A stretch of 64,000 nt of DNA, from positions 19,038 through 83,037 of the forward strand of contig CAISWQ010000119.1 of assembly GCA_903889245.1 (NCBI GenBank), in the 5' to 3' direction. This DNA is from an uncultured Lentisphaerota bacterium. GTDB taxonomy: Bacteria; Verrucomicrobiota; Kiritimatiellia; CAIQIC01. A program made the position numbers and the translations under genes. Positions 53,645-61,374 of the stretch are shown in pieces (within the stretch, counting starts at the first letter, position 1; each line of letters begins with the position of its first letter). Under the pieces are notes generated by a model, which was not told the origin of the DNA, ran no database searches, and worked only from the letters and a program-made list of their open reading frames with translations.

Positions 53645-55621
53645 TCACTCCGCGGCTTCCTCGGCTTGGAACGCTTGCAGCAGTTCCTCGCGCTGGAGCG
53701 AGTCTTCCTCCCAGCCGTGCATCACCTGGCCGAGTTCAAATTCGACGCCCTTCAGGCGCCGGCCGGCGGCGGCGCGGTCCTCGGCGGAGGTTTCCGCGGC
53801 GGCAAGCTGCGCGAACAGCTTGGCGCGATCGGTTTCGATCTCGGCGATTTTCTTCTCGGCCTTGTTGATGCGGCGGTCAAGTTCCTTGGTCAGGTCGCGA
53901 CGCGCCTGCCGTTGCTGTGCACGCTCGCGCCGCGCCGCCTTGGAATCGCTGACCTTCTTCTCTTCCGCGACCGGCGCGGCCACCGCCCCCAGCCGCGCCT
54001 GCTGCTCGGCGAGCTTCTCCTTATCATAATCATAGCCGCCGGCATAGCGCGTGACGCCCGGCGGCGTCATCGCCAGCACGCCGCCGGCGACGGCGCGGAC
54101 GAATTCCACGTCGTGGCTGACGAGCAGCACGGTGCCGGGATATTCCTTGAGCGCGTCCTGCAGCGCCTCGCGCGACTCGATGTCGAGATGCGTCGTGGGC
54201 TCGTCGAGCAGCAGCAGGTTGGGCGGGCGGATCAACAAGCGGGCGAACGCGAGCCGGATTTTTTCGCCGCCGCTCAAGACGCTGACGAATTTCTCCGCGG
54301 CCTCGCCGGAGAAACCAAAACCGCCGAGCAGCGAACGGACCTCGCGTTCGCCCGCGTCGGGCGCGACGCCGCGAATGGTTTCCAGCGCCGTGCAACCGGA
54401 GTCCATCGTCTCGGCGAATTCCTGCGACTGGTAGCCGGCGACCACCTTGTAGCCAAGGATGCGTTTGCCCTCCTCCGGCAGCAGTTGCCCGGCGAGCAGA
54501 CGCAGCAGCGTCGTCTTGCCCATGCCGTTGGAACCGACGATCGCGAGTTTCTCGCCCTGGTTGATCACGAGGTCGAGCGCACGCAGCACCCAGTGACCGG
54601 CCGTGTCATAACGAAAGCCGACGCGCTCCAGCCGCAGCACTTCCGCGCCGCAGGGCGGCGGCGGCGCGAGCCGGATCTGGCCCATGCCGCGCGCGATCTC
54701 CGGCAGCTTGACGGCCTTCGCCTCCATGCGCTCGAGCATCTTCACGCGGCTCTGCACCTGCGTCGCCTTCGTGTTCTTGGCGTGGAAGCGCTCGATGAAC
54801 CGCTCGATCTTCTCGCGCTTCACCTGCTGGTTGCGCTGGATCGCCAGTACCTGGTCGCGCCGCGTGACGCGCTCCTGCTGATACCACGCATAATTCCCGT
54901 TGTAGCGCGTCACCGCGCCGCCGTTGACCTCATAGATCACCTCGGTCAGCGCGTTGAGCAGATAGCGGTCGTGCGAAATCAGCGCGAGCGTGCCGCGGTA
55001 TTCCGTCAGGAAACTCTTCAGCCATTCCACCGCCGGCAGGTCGAGGTAGTTCGAGGGCTCGTCGAGCAGCAGCAGATCGGGATCGGCGATCAGCGACCGC
55101 GCCAGCTCCGCGCGCATCTGCCAGCCGCCGGAAAACTCGCCGAGCGGCCGATCCAATTCCGCCGCCGGGAAACCCAACCCGCACAACGCCGCGGCCGCGC
55201 GCGCGTGGATGTCGTAACCGCCGCGATGCTCGAAGATGGTTTGCAGCTCGCCGACGCGGCGCATGGTCCGCACGCGCGCCGCCGAGTCCGGCTCCTGCCG
55301 CAACTCCTCCTCCAGGTGATGAATTTCGGCGTGAATGGTTTCCAGATCGGGCGCGGCGCGTTCCACATAGGCGCGCAGCGGCGTCGCGGTATCGTCGGTC
55401 AGAATCTGCTGCCGCAGATAGCCCAGCCGCGTATCGCGCGCCAGCGCCACATCGCCGCCATCGGGCTCCATCTCGGCGGAGACCAGCGCGAAGATCGTGC
55501 TCTTGCCCGCGCCGTTCGGCCCGACGAAACCCGCGCGCTCGCCGGCATTGACGCGGAAATTGACCGCGTTCAGGACAATCTGTCCGCCGTAGCGCTTGCT
55601 GACTTGACGAAATTCAATCAT
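53645..55621 (-). CDS. ABC-F family ATPase (ribosome-associated)
   Basis: 658 residues with two ABC modules and no membrane part. Walker A motifs GPNGAGKST and GSNGMGKTT, signatures GEFSGGWQMRAELAR and LSGGEKIRLAFARLL, Walker B LLLLDEPSNYLDLPAVEWL and LLLLDEPTTHLDI. The linker between modules (KREKIERFIERFHAKNTKAT) is the P-site tRNA interaction motif region, and a C-terminal coiled coil (about 560-650) is like that of Uup/YheS. ABC-F proteins act on stalled ribosomes or assembly; the particular subgroup is not decided. Confidence 0.93.
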   Translation of the reverse strand: MIEFRQVSKRYGGQIVLNAVNFRVNAGERAGFVGPNGAGKSTIFALVSAEMEPDGGDVALARDTRLGYLRQQILTDDTATPLRAYVERAAPDLETIHAEIHHLEEELRQEPDSAARVRTMRRVGELQTIFEHRGGYDIHARAAAALCGLGFPAAELDRPLGEFSGGWQMRAELARSLIADPDLLLLDEPSNYLDLPAVEWLKSFLTEYRGTLALISHDRYLLNALTEVIYEVNGGAVTRYNGNYAWYQQERVTRRDQVLAIQRNQQVKREKIERFIERFHAKNTKATQVQSRVKMLERMEAKAVKLPEIARGMGQIRLAPPPPCGAEVLRLERVGFRYDTAGHWVLRALDLVINQGEKLAIVGSNGMGKTTLLRLLAGQLLPEEGKRILGYKVVAGYQSQEFAETMDSGCTALETIRGVAPDAGEREVRSLLGGFGFSGEAAEKFVSVLSGGEKIRLAFARLLIRPPNLLLLDEPTTHLDIESREALQDALKEYPGTVLLVSHDVEFVRAVAGGVLAMTPPGVTRYAGGYDYDKEKLAEQQARLGAVAAPVAEEKKVSDSKAARRERAQQRQARRDLTKELDRRINKAEKKIAEIETDRAKLFAQLAAAETSAEDRAAAGRRLKGVEFELGQVMHGWEEDSLQREELLQAFQAEEAAE

Positions 55622-55757
55622 GGAGCGGCGGACTGTAGCGCAGCGCGCGGAAAATCGCAGGGGAAAAATTCGTCAATGGCGGCTTTGTAGCTGCGTTTGT
55701 CAGCAGGCGGCTGCCGTTGGCCGCAGTCTCACGACCGCGGCTACGAGCGAGGCGCGG

Positions 55758-55900
55758 TTTTCCAAGGCTTGGAAAAGTGACGAAAATATTTTCCAACGCC
55801 CGGAAAGATTCCGGCGAAAGTTTCCAAGCCTTGGAAAAATTTCTGCGAGATTTTCCAATCCTTGGAAAAACAGGGTGGGGCGGGTTCCAATCCCTGGAAA
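55758..55900. repeat. Palindrome array N (5 units, largest)
   Basis: Centres 55767, 55798, 55829, 55860 and 55892 (31, 31, 31, 32). Cores CCAAGGCTTGG, CCAACGCCCGG, CCAAGCCTTGG, CCAATCCTTGG, CCAATCCCTGG. On the minus strand it begins with the same CCAGGGATTGG unit as array O. The REP-like hairpin starts at the next base. Confidence 0.93.
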
Positions 55901-55951
55901 CTGTAGCGGCGGCCTATGGCCGCCGTCGGCGCGCATAGCGCGCCGCTACAG
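55901..55951. repeat. REP-like hairpin, family CTGTAGCGGCG (copy 3)
   Basis: 51 bp from CTGTAGCGGCGGCC to CGCGCCGCTACAG, same length and boundaries as the other two copies. Confidence 0.85.
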
Positions 55952-56095
55952 CAGCGAAAAGAGTGGGGGGGGGCCAACGTCCTCCATCTATGTTTCAATT
56001 TTTGGACGAATAGGGCGAACGAGGTTTTTCTGTCTTCCGTTTTTCTGTCCACGCTGGCCGCGCGCTTACGAGCGCGGCTACGAAGAGAGGAAAGA

Positions 56096-56130
56096 ACATC
56101 GAGCAACGAACATCCAACACCGAACACGGA
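56096..56130. repeat. Degenerate heptamer tandem repeat (5 units)
   Basis: AACATCG, AGCAACG, AACATCC, AACACCG, AACACGG, close to the end of the ABC transporter ATPase gene (56142). Confidence 0.7.
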
Positions 56131-56141
56131 AGGGGAGGTGG

Positions 56142-57080
56142 CTATTTCGGCGGAAGGAGCGGGGGCGGCTCGGCGGCAAGGCGCAGATATTCGCTTTCCA
56201 GATCGGAGCCGCGGCGGATTTCCAAAACGCCGACGCGGGCCTCAAGGAGAATCCGCAGGACCGCCGTGTTGAGTTCCTCGGTGGTGTAGCGGGTCGGGAA
56301 GCCGGCGATAACGCGGTTGCCGTGCTGCTCCCATTCCACGTCCGGCAGCGCGGCCTGAAGCTGCGCGAGCGGGAGCGTGCCGCTGCTGATGTGATAGGTG
56401 ACGCGGTGGCTGCGGCGGACGATCTTATCGAGCGTATCCTGCCGGACGAGCTTGCCCTTCTCGATGAACGCGACGTGGTCGCACAGCGCCTCGATGTCGG
56501 TGAGCTGGTGCGAGCTGATGACAATGGTCTGGCGGCCACGGCGTTCGCGGATCAGGTCGCGGACGCGCGCGGCCTCTTTCGGGTCGAGGCCATTGAGTGG
56601 TTCATCGAGCAGCACGAGGTCAGGGTGTCCAAGAAACGCCTGCGCAATGGAGAGCCGCCGCTTCATGCCGTGCGACAGCGTGCGCACCGGCGAGCGCCGG
56701 CGGTCAGCGAGATGCACCCAGTTGAGTAGTTCCGAAATGTTCGGGGCGATGGCCTCCGGCGTCACGCCCTGGAGGCGGCCATAGAAGCGCAGCAATTCCT
56801 CGATGCGGGCATGCGGCGGGAATTGCGAATCCTGCGGCAACAAGGCCACGCGGCCGGCGTGTTGCTCCGGCGTGAACGGGCCAACGCCGAGAATATCAAG
56901 CGTGCCGGTGCCGGGCCGCAACAGGCCGAGCGCAATCGCCATCGCCGTGGTTTTGCCCGCGCCGTTGCTGCCGACCAAACCAAAGATCGAGCCTTGCGGG
57001 ACATCCAGATCGAGGCCATCGAGCGCGCGCAGGCGGCCGTAGTTTTTCACGACGCCCTGAAAACGGAGCGCGCTGCTCAC
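56142..57080 (-). CDS. ABC transporter ATP-binding protein
   Basis: 312 residues from the GTG at 57080, which overlaps the permease stop (GTGA) and has GGAGG 5 bp upstream. Walker A GLVGSNGAGKTTAMA, Q-loop ALLPQDSQFPP, signature RTLSHGMKRRLSIAQAFLGH, Walker B LVLLDEPLNGLDP and H-loop ISSHQLTDIEALC. The C-terminal extension is that of CcmA/NatA-type exporters. It forms an ABC-2 exporter with the two upstream genes. Substrate unknown. Confidence 0.92.
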   Translation of the reverse strand: MSSALRFQGVVKNYGRLRALDGLDLDVPQGSIFGLVGSNGAGKTTAMAIALGLLRPGTGTLDILGVGPFTPEQHAGRVALLPQDSQFPPHARIEELLRFYGRLQGVTPEAIAPNISELLNWVHLADRRRSPVRTLSHGMKRRLSIAQAFLGHPDLVLLDEPLNGLDPKEAARVRDLIRERRGRQTIVISSHQLTDIEALCDHVAFIEKGKLVRQDTLDKIVRRSHRVTYHISSGTLPLAQLQAALPDVEWEQHGNRVIAGFPTRYTTEELNTAVLRILLEARVGVLEIRRGSDLESEYLRLAAEPPPLLPPK

Positions 57081-57982
57081 AGATCCCTCCGGGCGAACCG
57101 GGCATAACCGGCGAACAGATAGAGCGCCGCCAAGGTCACCAGGAAAACGATGGCCGGCAATAGGTGCTCCGCATCGTTCCACCAAAGCGCATGACGGTGC
57201 GCGCCGGGCGTCAGGACGTTAACCAGGTCCCAGATGCGCCGCCAGCCCTCGCCCGCCAGCCAGTTGGAAAGACTCGTCAGCACCGAGGCCGCAACGAGCG
57301 ACATGAAGCCGAACGCGAGCGCGAGATTTGGCAGCGCGCACAGTTGCGAGATGCCGAGCGCGAGGCCGAGGAAGGGCAACGCATACAGCCATGCCTTCAC
57401 GGCAAACCAGAGCATGTGGTAGGCGGTGGGCCAGCCGTCGTAGCCCGTCATGCGGAACCAGCCGATGACCCACGCCCCGAGCGCGCTCAAGAGTAACGCG
57501 ATGAACATCTGCGCCGCCTGCCCGGCGAACTTGCCAAGCAGCCACGGTGCGCGGCCGCCGCGAAACATGAGGTAGCGGATCGAGCCGCTGGCGATTTCCT
57601 CGGAGACGCGCGCCGAGGCGGTCAACATGACGAGCATGGGCGTGAAGGCGCAGGAGAGCCAGCCGTAGAACAACGCCAGCGGCGGGACATCGAGCAGGGT
57701 CTCGGCGAGCTTCTTCTCGCCGATCAGGCCGGTGAGCATGTCGCGGAACGGACGCGATTTCCACAGCGTCGCCGTCACGCTCCCGGCATCCTTGGGCGCG
57801 TCGAGTCCCAGGGTTTTGACGAGTTCGCCCTCGATGCTGTGGAGGAAGGTGATGAAGAGGGCGGTCGCGCCCATGGCGCCGGCGAGGTAGAGCAGGAACA
57901 TCACGATCACGCGCCGGCTGCGGATGGAGTCGGAGAGCTCGTTGCCGGCGACGATGCCGAGGGTGGAAAGCGCGCGGTTCAT
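57077..57982 (-). CDS. ABC-2 type transporter permease
   Basis: 301 residues from ATG at 57982 (ATGA with the upstream stop). Six membrane helices: a first at RSRRVIVMFLLYLAGAMGAT, a large extracytoplasmic loop, then five more ending in LPAIVFLVTLAALYLFAGYARF. This is the ABC-2 layout. Partner of the adjacent ATPase. Confidence 0.85.
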   Translation of the reverse strand: MNRALSTLGIVAGNELSDSIRSRRVIVMFLLYLAGAMGATALFITFLHSIEGELVKTLGLDAPKDAGSVTATLWKSRPFRDMLTGLIGEKKLAETLLDVPPLALFYGWLSCAFTPMLVMLTASARVSEEIASGSIRYLMFRGGRAPWLLGKFAGQAAQMFIALLLSALGAWVIGWFRMTGYDGWPTAYHMLWFAVKAWLYALPFLGLALGISQLCALPNLALAFGFMSLVAASVLTSLSNWLAGEGWRRIWDLVNVLTPGAHRHALWWNDAEHLLPAIVFLVTLAALYLFAGYARFARRDL

Positions 57983-58677
57983 TTCTTGCGACGCATACCC
58001 TCGAAGACATCCTTCACATCGGCGAGCGGCCGCGCGACTTCGGGATTGATGAAATCGAACATCTGGAATTTCTCGCCCGCCTTGCCGCGCCAATCCGCCG
58101 GCTGGCTGCGGTCGAGGTCGTCATAGGCGGAGATCAGCGAGTAGCCGAGGTCGTGCATCATCCGCAATCCCATCTCCGGCGAGCCGGCGTTCGGATCCTT
58201 CAGCTTCTCGGCCCAGTCCTTGATCTTCTTGCCCAGCTCGTCGTTCATCTGTTGGACGGCGGCGTCGAAGGCCTGCGTCTGCTGTGGATTCGCGCCGGTA
58301 TTGCTGATGAAATTATTGCGCGCCAGGTCGGAGCGCGTCTTCCAAAGCTCCAGCGCCTTCTGGAGCTGCTCATCGAACGACTTCTTCTCGGCCTTCAGGT
58401 CGCGCTTCTCGGGCGGCAGCTCGTCGGCGGCCAGATCGGACTCGGCGTGGGGGCCGAAGCGCTTGGCGGGGCGCTTGGGGATCGCGGGCGGCGGCGCGGG
58501 CATCCGCAGCATCGAGGCGACGTTCTGGAAATTCCCCTGCCGCCGGCCCTGCGATTTAAGCTGGCTTTGGAGCGTGGTGATTTCCTCGTTGGCCTTGCGC
58601 AGATCGCCCTTGAGGCTCATATAGCCTGTGAGCAGGCCGACCATCAGCGCGAGGATGATGAAGAAAGCGTTTTTCAT
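57979..58677 (-). CDS. Membrane-anchored coiled-coil protein of the ABC-2 operon
   Basis: 232 residues from ATG at 58677. One N-terminal membrane helix (NAFFIILALMVGLLTGYMSL), a short coiled coil (LRKANEEITTLQSQLKSQG), a proline-rich linker and an alpha-helical, charged C-terminal domain (about 100-230). No known domain recognised. Its four-base overlap with the permease gene suggests that it is an accessory or periplasmic-adaptor-like part of the same exporter; that is inference. Confidence 0.75.
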   Translation of the reverse strand: MKNAFFIILALMVGLLTGYMSLKGDLRKANEEITTLQSQLKSQGRRQGNFQNVASMLRMPAPPPAIPKRPAKRFGPHAESDLAADELPPEKRDLKAEKKSFDEQLQKALELWKTRSDLARNNFISNTGANPQQTQAFDAAVQQMNDELGKKIKDWAEKLKDPNAGSPEMGLRMMHDLGYSLISAYDDLDRSQPADWRGKAGEKFQMFDFINPEVARPLADVKDVFEGMRRKK

Positions 58678-58920
58678 GGCCGCGGAGTCTAGCCCGCACC
58701 CTGCCCCCGGAAAAGCCCAAATACAACCAGCAAAGGGCTCACGCCAAAAAGCCGGGAAAAAGGAAACCGCAGATGGACGCCGCTGGTGGCCGGCTTTGCT
58801 ATCTGTGTTGATCGGCGTGCCTCTGCGGTTACATTTCGCGGCTTGGTGCCCGACACAGAACACGGCTTTAGCGCTCCAAGCAGAGACCTGCTCAAGCGGG
58901 ACTTCAAATACAAGCAAGGT

Positions 58921-59940
58921 TCAACAGATGCGCGGGAGGTCGTCGCCCAGCGGCAGTTCCACCAGGCGCTCACCGCCGATGCGAGTGCGCAACAGGACGC
59001 GGCCGGCCGGCGCGGCGCAAATTTCGCCGATGCGGCAGGCGTCGCGGCCCAGCGGATGCGAACGCAACGCCGCCAGCGCGCGCGCCTCGTCGGCCGCAGC
59101 GCAGATCACCAGCGCCTTGCCCTCGTTCGCCACAGTCAGAGGATCGAGGCCGAGGATACCGCACGCGCCGCGCACCTCGTCGCGGACGGGCAGCGCGGTT
59201 TCGGCGAGCTTGACGCAAACCTTGGCCGATGTTGCCACATCGTGCGCCGCGGCGGCGACGCCGCCGCGCGTGGGATCGCGCAGCACATGTACGCCCGGCA
59301 CGGCCTCCAGCAGCGCCGCGACCAGACCGTTGAGCGGGGCCACGTCGCTGACCAGCGTGGTCTGAAATTGCAACCCCTCGCGTTGGCTCAACACCGCCAT
59401 GCCGTGATCGCCGATGGTGCCGGTGATCAGCACCACGTCGCCCACCTGGGCATGGCTGACGTGCGTATTGATGCCCGGCCGCCGCAGGCCGAGGCCGCTG
59501 GTGTTGATGAAAATGCCGCTGCCCGCGCCGCGCTCGACGACCTTCGTGTCGCCGGCGACGATCTGCACGCCGGCTTCGCGCGCCGCCGCCGCCATGGACT
59601 GCATAATCTTGTCGAGGTCGCTGATGCGCAGCCCTTCCTCCAGAATCAGGCCGAGCGTCAGATAAAGCGGCTTGGCGCCCTGCATCGCGAGATCGTTGAC
59701 CGTGCCGCAAACCGCGATGCGCCCGATGTCGCCGCCGGGAAAAAACAGTGGGCGGATGACGTAGGAGTCGGTGGTGAACGCCAGTTCCGCGCCCGCGAGG
59801 TCGAGGCACGCGGCGTCATCCATCTGGCGCAGCAGCGGATTATCGAGCGGCGGCAGAATGTGATCGCGGAGCAACTGGTGCGTGCGGCGGCCACCGCCGC
59901 CGTGGCTCATCAGGATGATGTCGTCGCTGGGTTTCGCCAT
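58921..59940 (-). CDS. hypE: Hydrogenase maturation protein HypE
   Basis: 339 residues. HypE dehydrates the carbamoylated C-terminal cysteine to a thiocyanate, the source of the cyanide ligands of [NiFe]-hydrogenase. PurM-type fold with LMSHGGGGRRTHQLL, MDDAACLDL, DSYVIRPLFFPGGDIGRIAV and DPTRGGVAAAAHDVA, and a perfect C-terminal PRIC with the acceptor cysteine. Last gene of hypF-C-D-E. Confidence 0.97.
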   Translation of the reverse strand: MAKPSDDIILMSHGGGGRRTHQLLRDHILPPLDNPLLRQMDDAACLDLAGAELAFTTDSYVIRPLFFPGGDIGRIAVCGTVNDLAMQGAKPLYLTLGLILEEGLRISDLDKIMQSMAAAAREAGVQIVAGDTKVVERGAGSGIFINTSGLGLRRPGINTHVSHAQVGDVVLITGTIGDHGMAVLSQREGLQFQTTLVSDVAPLNGLVAALLEAVPGVHVLRDPTRGGVAAAAHDVATSAKVCVKLAETALPVRDEVRGACGILGLDPLTVANEGKALVICAAADEARALAALRSHPLGRDACRIGEICAAPAGRVLLRTRIGGERLVELPLGDDLPRIC

Positions 59941-59949
59941 GCCAGCTCC

Positions 59950-61005
59950 TCACGAAAAACGGAAATAGGCGGCGCACGTGCCCTCGCCGGAGACCATGCA
60001 CGCGCCCTGCGGCGACCACGGCGTGCAGACGTTGCGGAAGAGCGGACACTGCGGCGGTGTGATCGCGCCGCGCAATACGTCGCCGCAGCGGCAGCCGCGG
60101 CTGGTTTCAGGCACGTCCACCTTGGGCGCGGGGAAGTGCCGTGCCGCATCGTGCGCGGCGAACGCCGCGCGGATTTTCAGGCCGCTGCCGGGGATCACAC
60201 CCAGCCCGCGCCACGCGTCGTCGCACGGCTCGAAAACCTCGGCCAGCAGCGCGCGCGCCTTGACGTTGCCTTCCGCGGTGACGGTATGTGCGTAGGCATT
60301 GCCGACCTCGGCGCGGCCCTCGGCGATCATGCGCAGCGTCATTTCCACGCCGGCAAGAATTTCCCCGGCCTCGAAGCCGGTGACGACCGCGGGCCGTTTG
60401 AAGATGCGTGCGACCGGTTCATAGATGCTGGTGCCGGTGATGACGCTGACGTGGCCGGGCATCAGGAAGCCGTCAATCTTCACCTCGCCGCTGGTCAGCA
60501 GCGCGGAGAGCGCGTTGGGCATGGTCTTGTGCGCGCTCAACACGGAAAAATTCTTCACGCCGTCGCGCGCGGCGGCGACCAGCGCGCCCGCCGTGGTCGG
60601 CGCGGTGGTCTCGAAGCCGATGCCGAGGAAGACCACGCGCAGGTCGGGATGCTGCCGCGCCATCGCCAGCGCATCGAGCGGCGAATAGACCACCTGCACG
60701 TTCGCGCCCTTGGCGCGCGCCGCCTCCAGCGAGCCGCTGCGGCCGGGGACGCGCAGCATGTCGCCGAACGTCGCGACCAGCGTGTTGGGCTGCGTGGCAA
60801 TGGCGAGCGCGTGTTCGAGGAAGCTGTCGTGCGTTACGCAAACCGGGCAGCCGGGGCCGGAGAGCAGGCGCAGGCTCGGCGGCATCAGGCTGCGCAGGCC
60901 GGTGCGAAAAATCGCCATCGTATGCGTGCCGCAGACCTCCATCAGTTGCACCGGGCGGCCGATTTGTGCGAGCAGGTTCTGGATCTCTTGCAGTTTGGCG
61001 CTCAT
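59950..61005 (-). CDS. hypD: Hydrogenase maturation protein HypD
   Basis: 351 residues. Fe-S protein that with HypC builds the Fe(CN)2CO group. Conserved motifs MEVCGTHTMAIFRTGLRSL, LLSGPGCPVCVTHDSFLEHA, FLGIGFETTAPTTA and the C-terminal [4Fe-4S] cysteines in CRCGDVLRGAITPPQCPLF and GACMVSGEGTCAAYF are all present. Start ATG at 61005. A four-unit palindrome array occupies the leader, ending 4 bp from the ATG, and no Shine-Dalgarno is seen. Confidence 0.97.
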   Translation of the reverse strand: MSAKLQEIQNLLAQIGRPVQLMEVCGTHTMAIFRTGLRSLMPPSLRLLSGPGCPVCVTHDSFLEHALAIATQPNTLVATFGDMLRVPGRSGSLEAARAKGANVQVVYSPLDALAMARQHPDLRVVFLGIGFETTAPTTAGALVAAARDGVKNFSVLSAHKTMPNALSALLTSGEVKIDGFLMPGHVSVITGTSIYEPVARIFKRPAVVTGFEAGEILAGVEMTLRMIAEGRAEVGNAYAHTVTAEGNVKARALLAEVFEPCDDAWRGLGVIPGSGLKIRAAFAAHDAARHFPAPKVDVPETSRGCRCGDVLRGAITPPQCPLFRNVCTPWSPQGACMVSGEGTCAAYFRFS

Positions 61006-61008
61006 GGG

Positions 61009-61121
61009 TTTTCCAGGGATTGGAAAGTGAAACCACCGGTTTTTCCAGGCATTGGAAAATCTCGCGCATATTTTTCAAAGCCTTGGAAAAAGTCTACGAA
61101 AAAGTTCCGGGCCTTGGAAAA
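61009..61121. repeat. Palindrome array O (4 units)
   Basis: Centres 61018, 61050, 61081 and 61112 (32, 31, 31). Cores CCAGGGATTGG, CCAGGCATTGG, a CAAAGCCTTGG unit and CCGGGCCTTGG. It is inside the hyp operon between hypC and hypD. Confidence 0.93.
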
Positions 61122-61135
61122 GTGCGCGGGCATGG

Positions 61136-61363
61136 TCAGTCGCGATGTGTGTAGCCGACCTCGGCCAGCAGCAGCTCCTGCTCCTGCGCCTCGGCGGCGG
61201 TCCATTTGCGGATGGCGAAGCCGGCGTGCAGCAACACGTAGTCGCCGGGCGCGACGGTCTCCTCGAGCAGCATCAGGTTGGCGGTGCGCTGGACGCCCTG
61301 CACCGTGATGAGCGCCTCCTGACCGTTGACCGTGAGCACCTTCGCGGGAATCGCCAGACACAT
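61136..61363 (-). CDS. hypC: Hydrogenase maturation chaperone HypC
   Basis: 75 residues. Starts MCLAIPAKV with the essential Cys2; GDYVLLHAGFAIRKW is the second conserved block. HypC carries the Fe(CN)2CO unit with HypD and hands it to the hydrogenase large subunit. It is 11 bp downstream of hypF, in the same operon. Confidence 0.96.
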   Translation of the reverse strand: MCLAIPAKVLTVNGQEALITVQGVQRTANLMLLEETVAPGDYVLLHAGFAIRKWTAAEAQEQELLLAEVGYTHRD

Positions 61364-61374
61364 GTTCGTTTTCC

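Larger units (their letters stand above)
55622..56141. other. 520-bp intergenic region with array N, REP-like hairpin and heptamers
   Basis: No gene. Contains a GCGGCTAC-type hairpin remnant (about 55687-55745), palindrome array N (55758-55900), REP-like hairpin (55901-55951), a 9-G run (about 55964), another CGCGCTTACGAGCGCG hairpin (about 56070) and a heptamer tract (56096-56130). Confidence 0.8.

Noticed and set aside
55758..55900. CRISPR array
   Set aside because: Repeats are palindromic and degenerate, spacers are only about 12 bp and partly conserved, and no cas genes are present.
58786..61308. 840-residue plus-strand frame
   Set aside because: Antisense to hypE and hypD, whose motifs are unambiguous.
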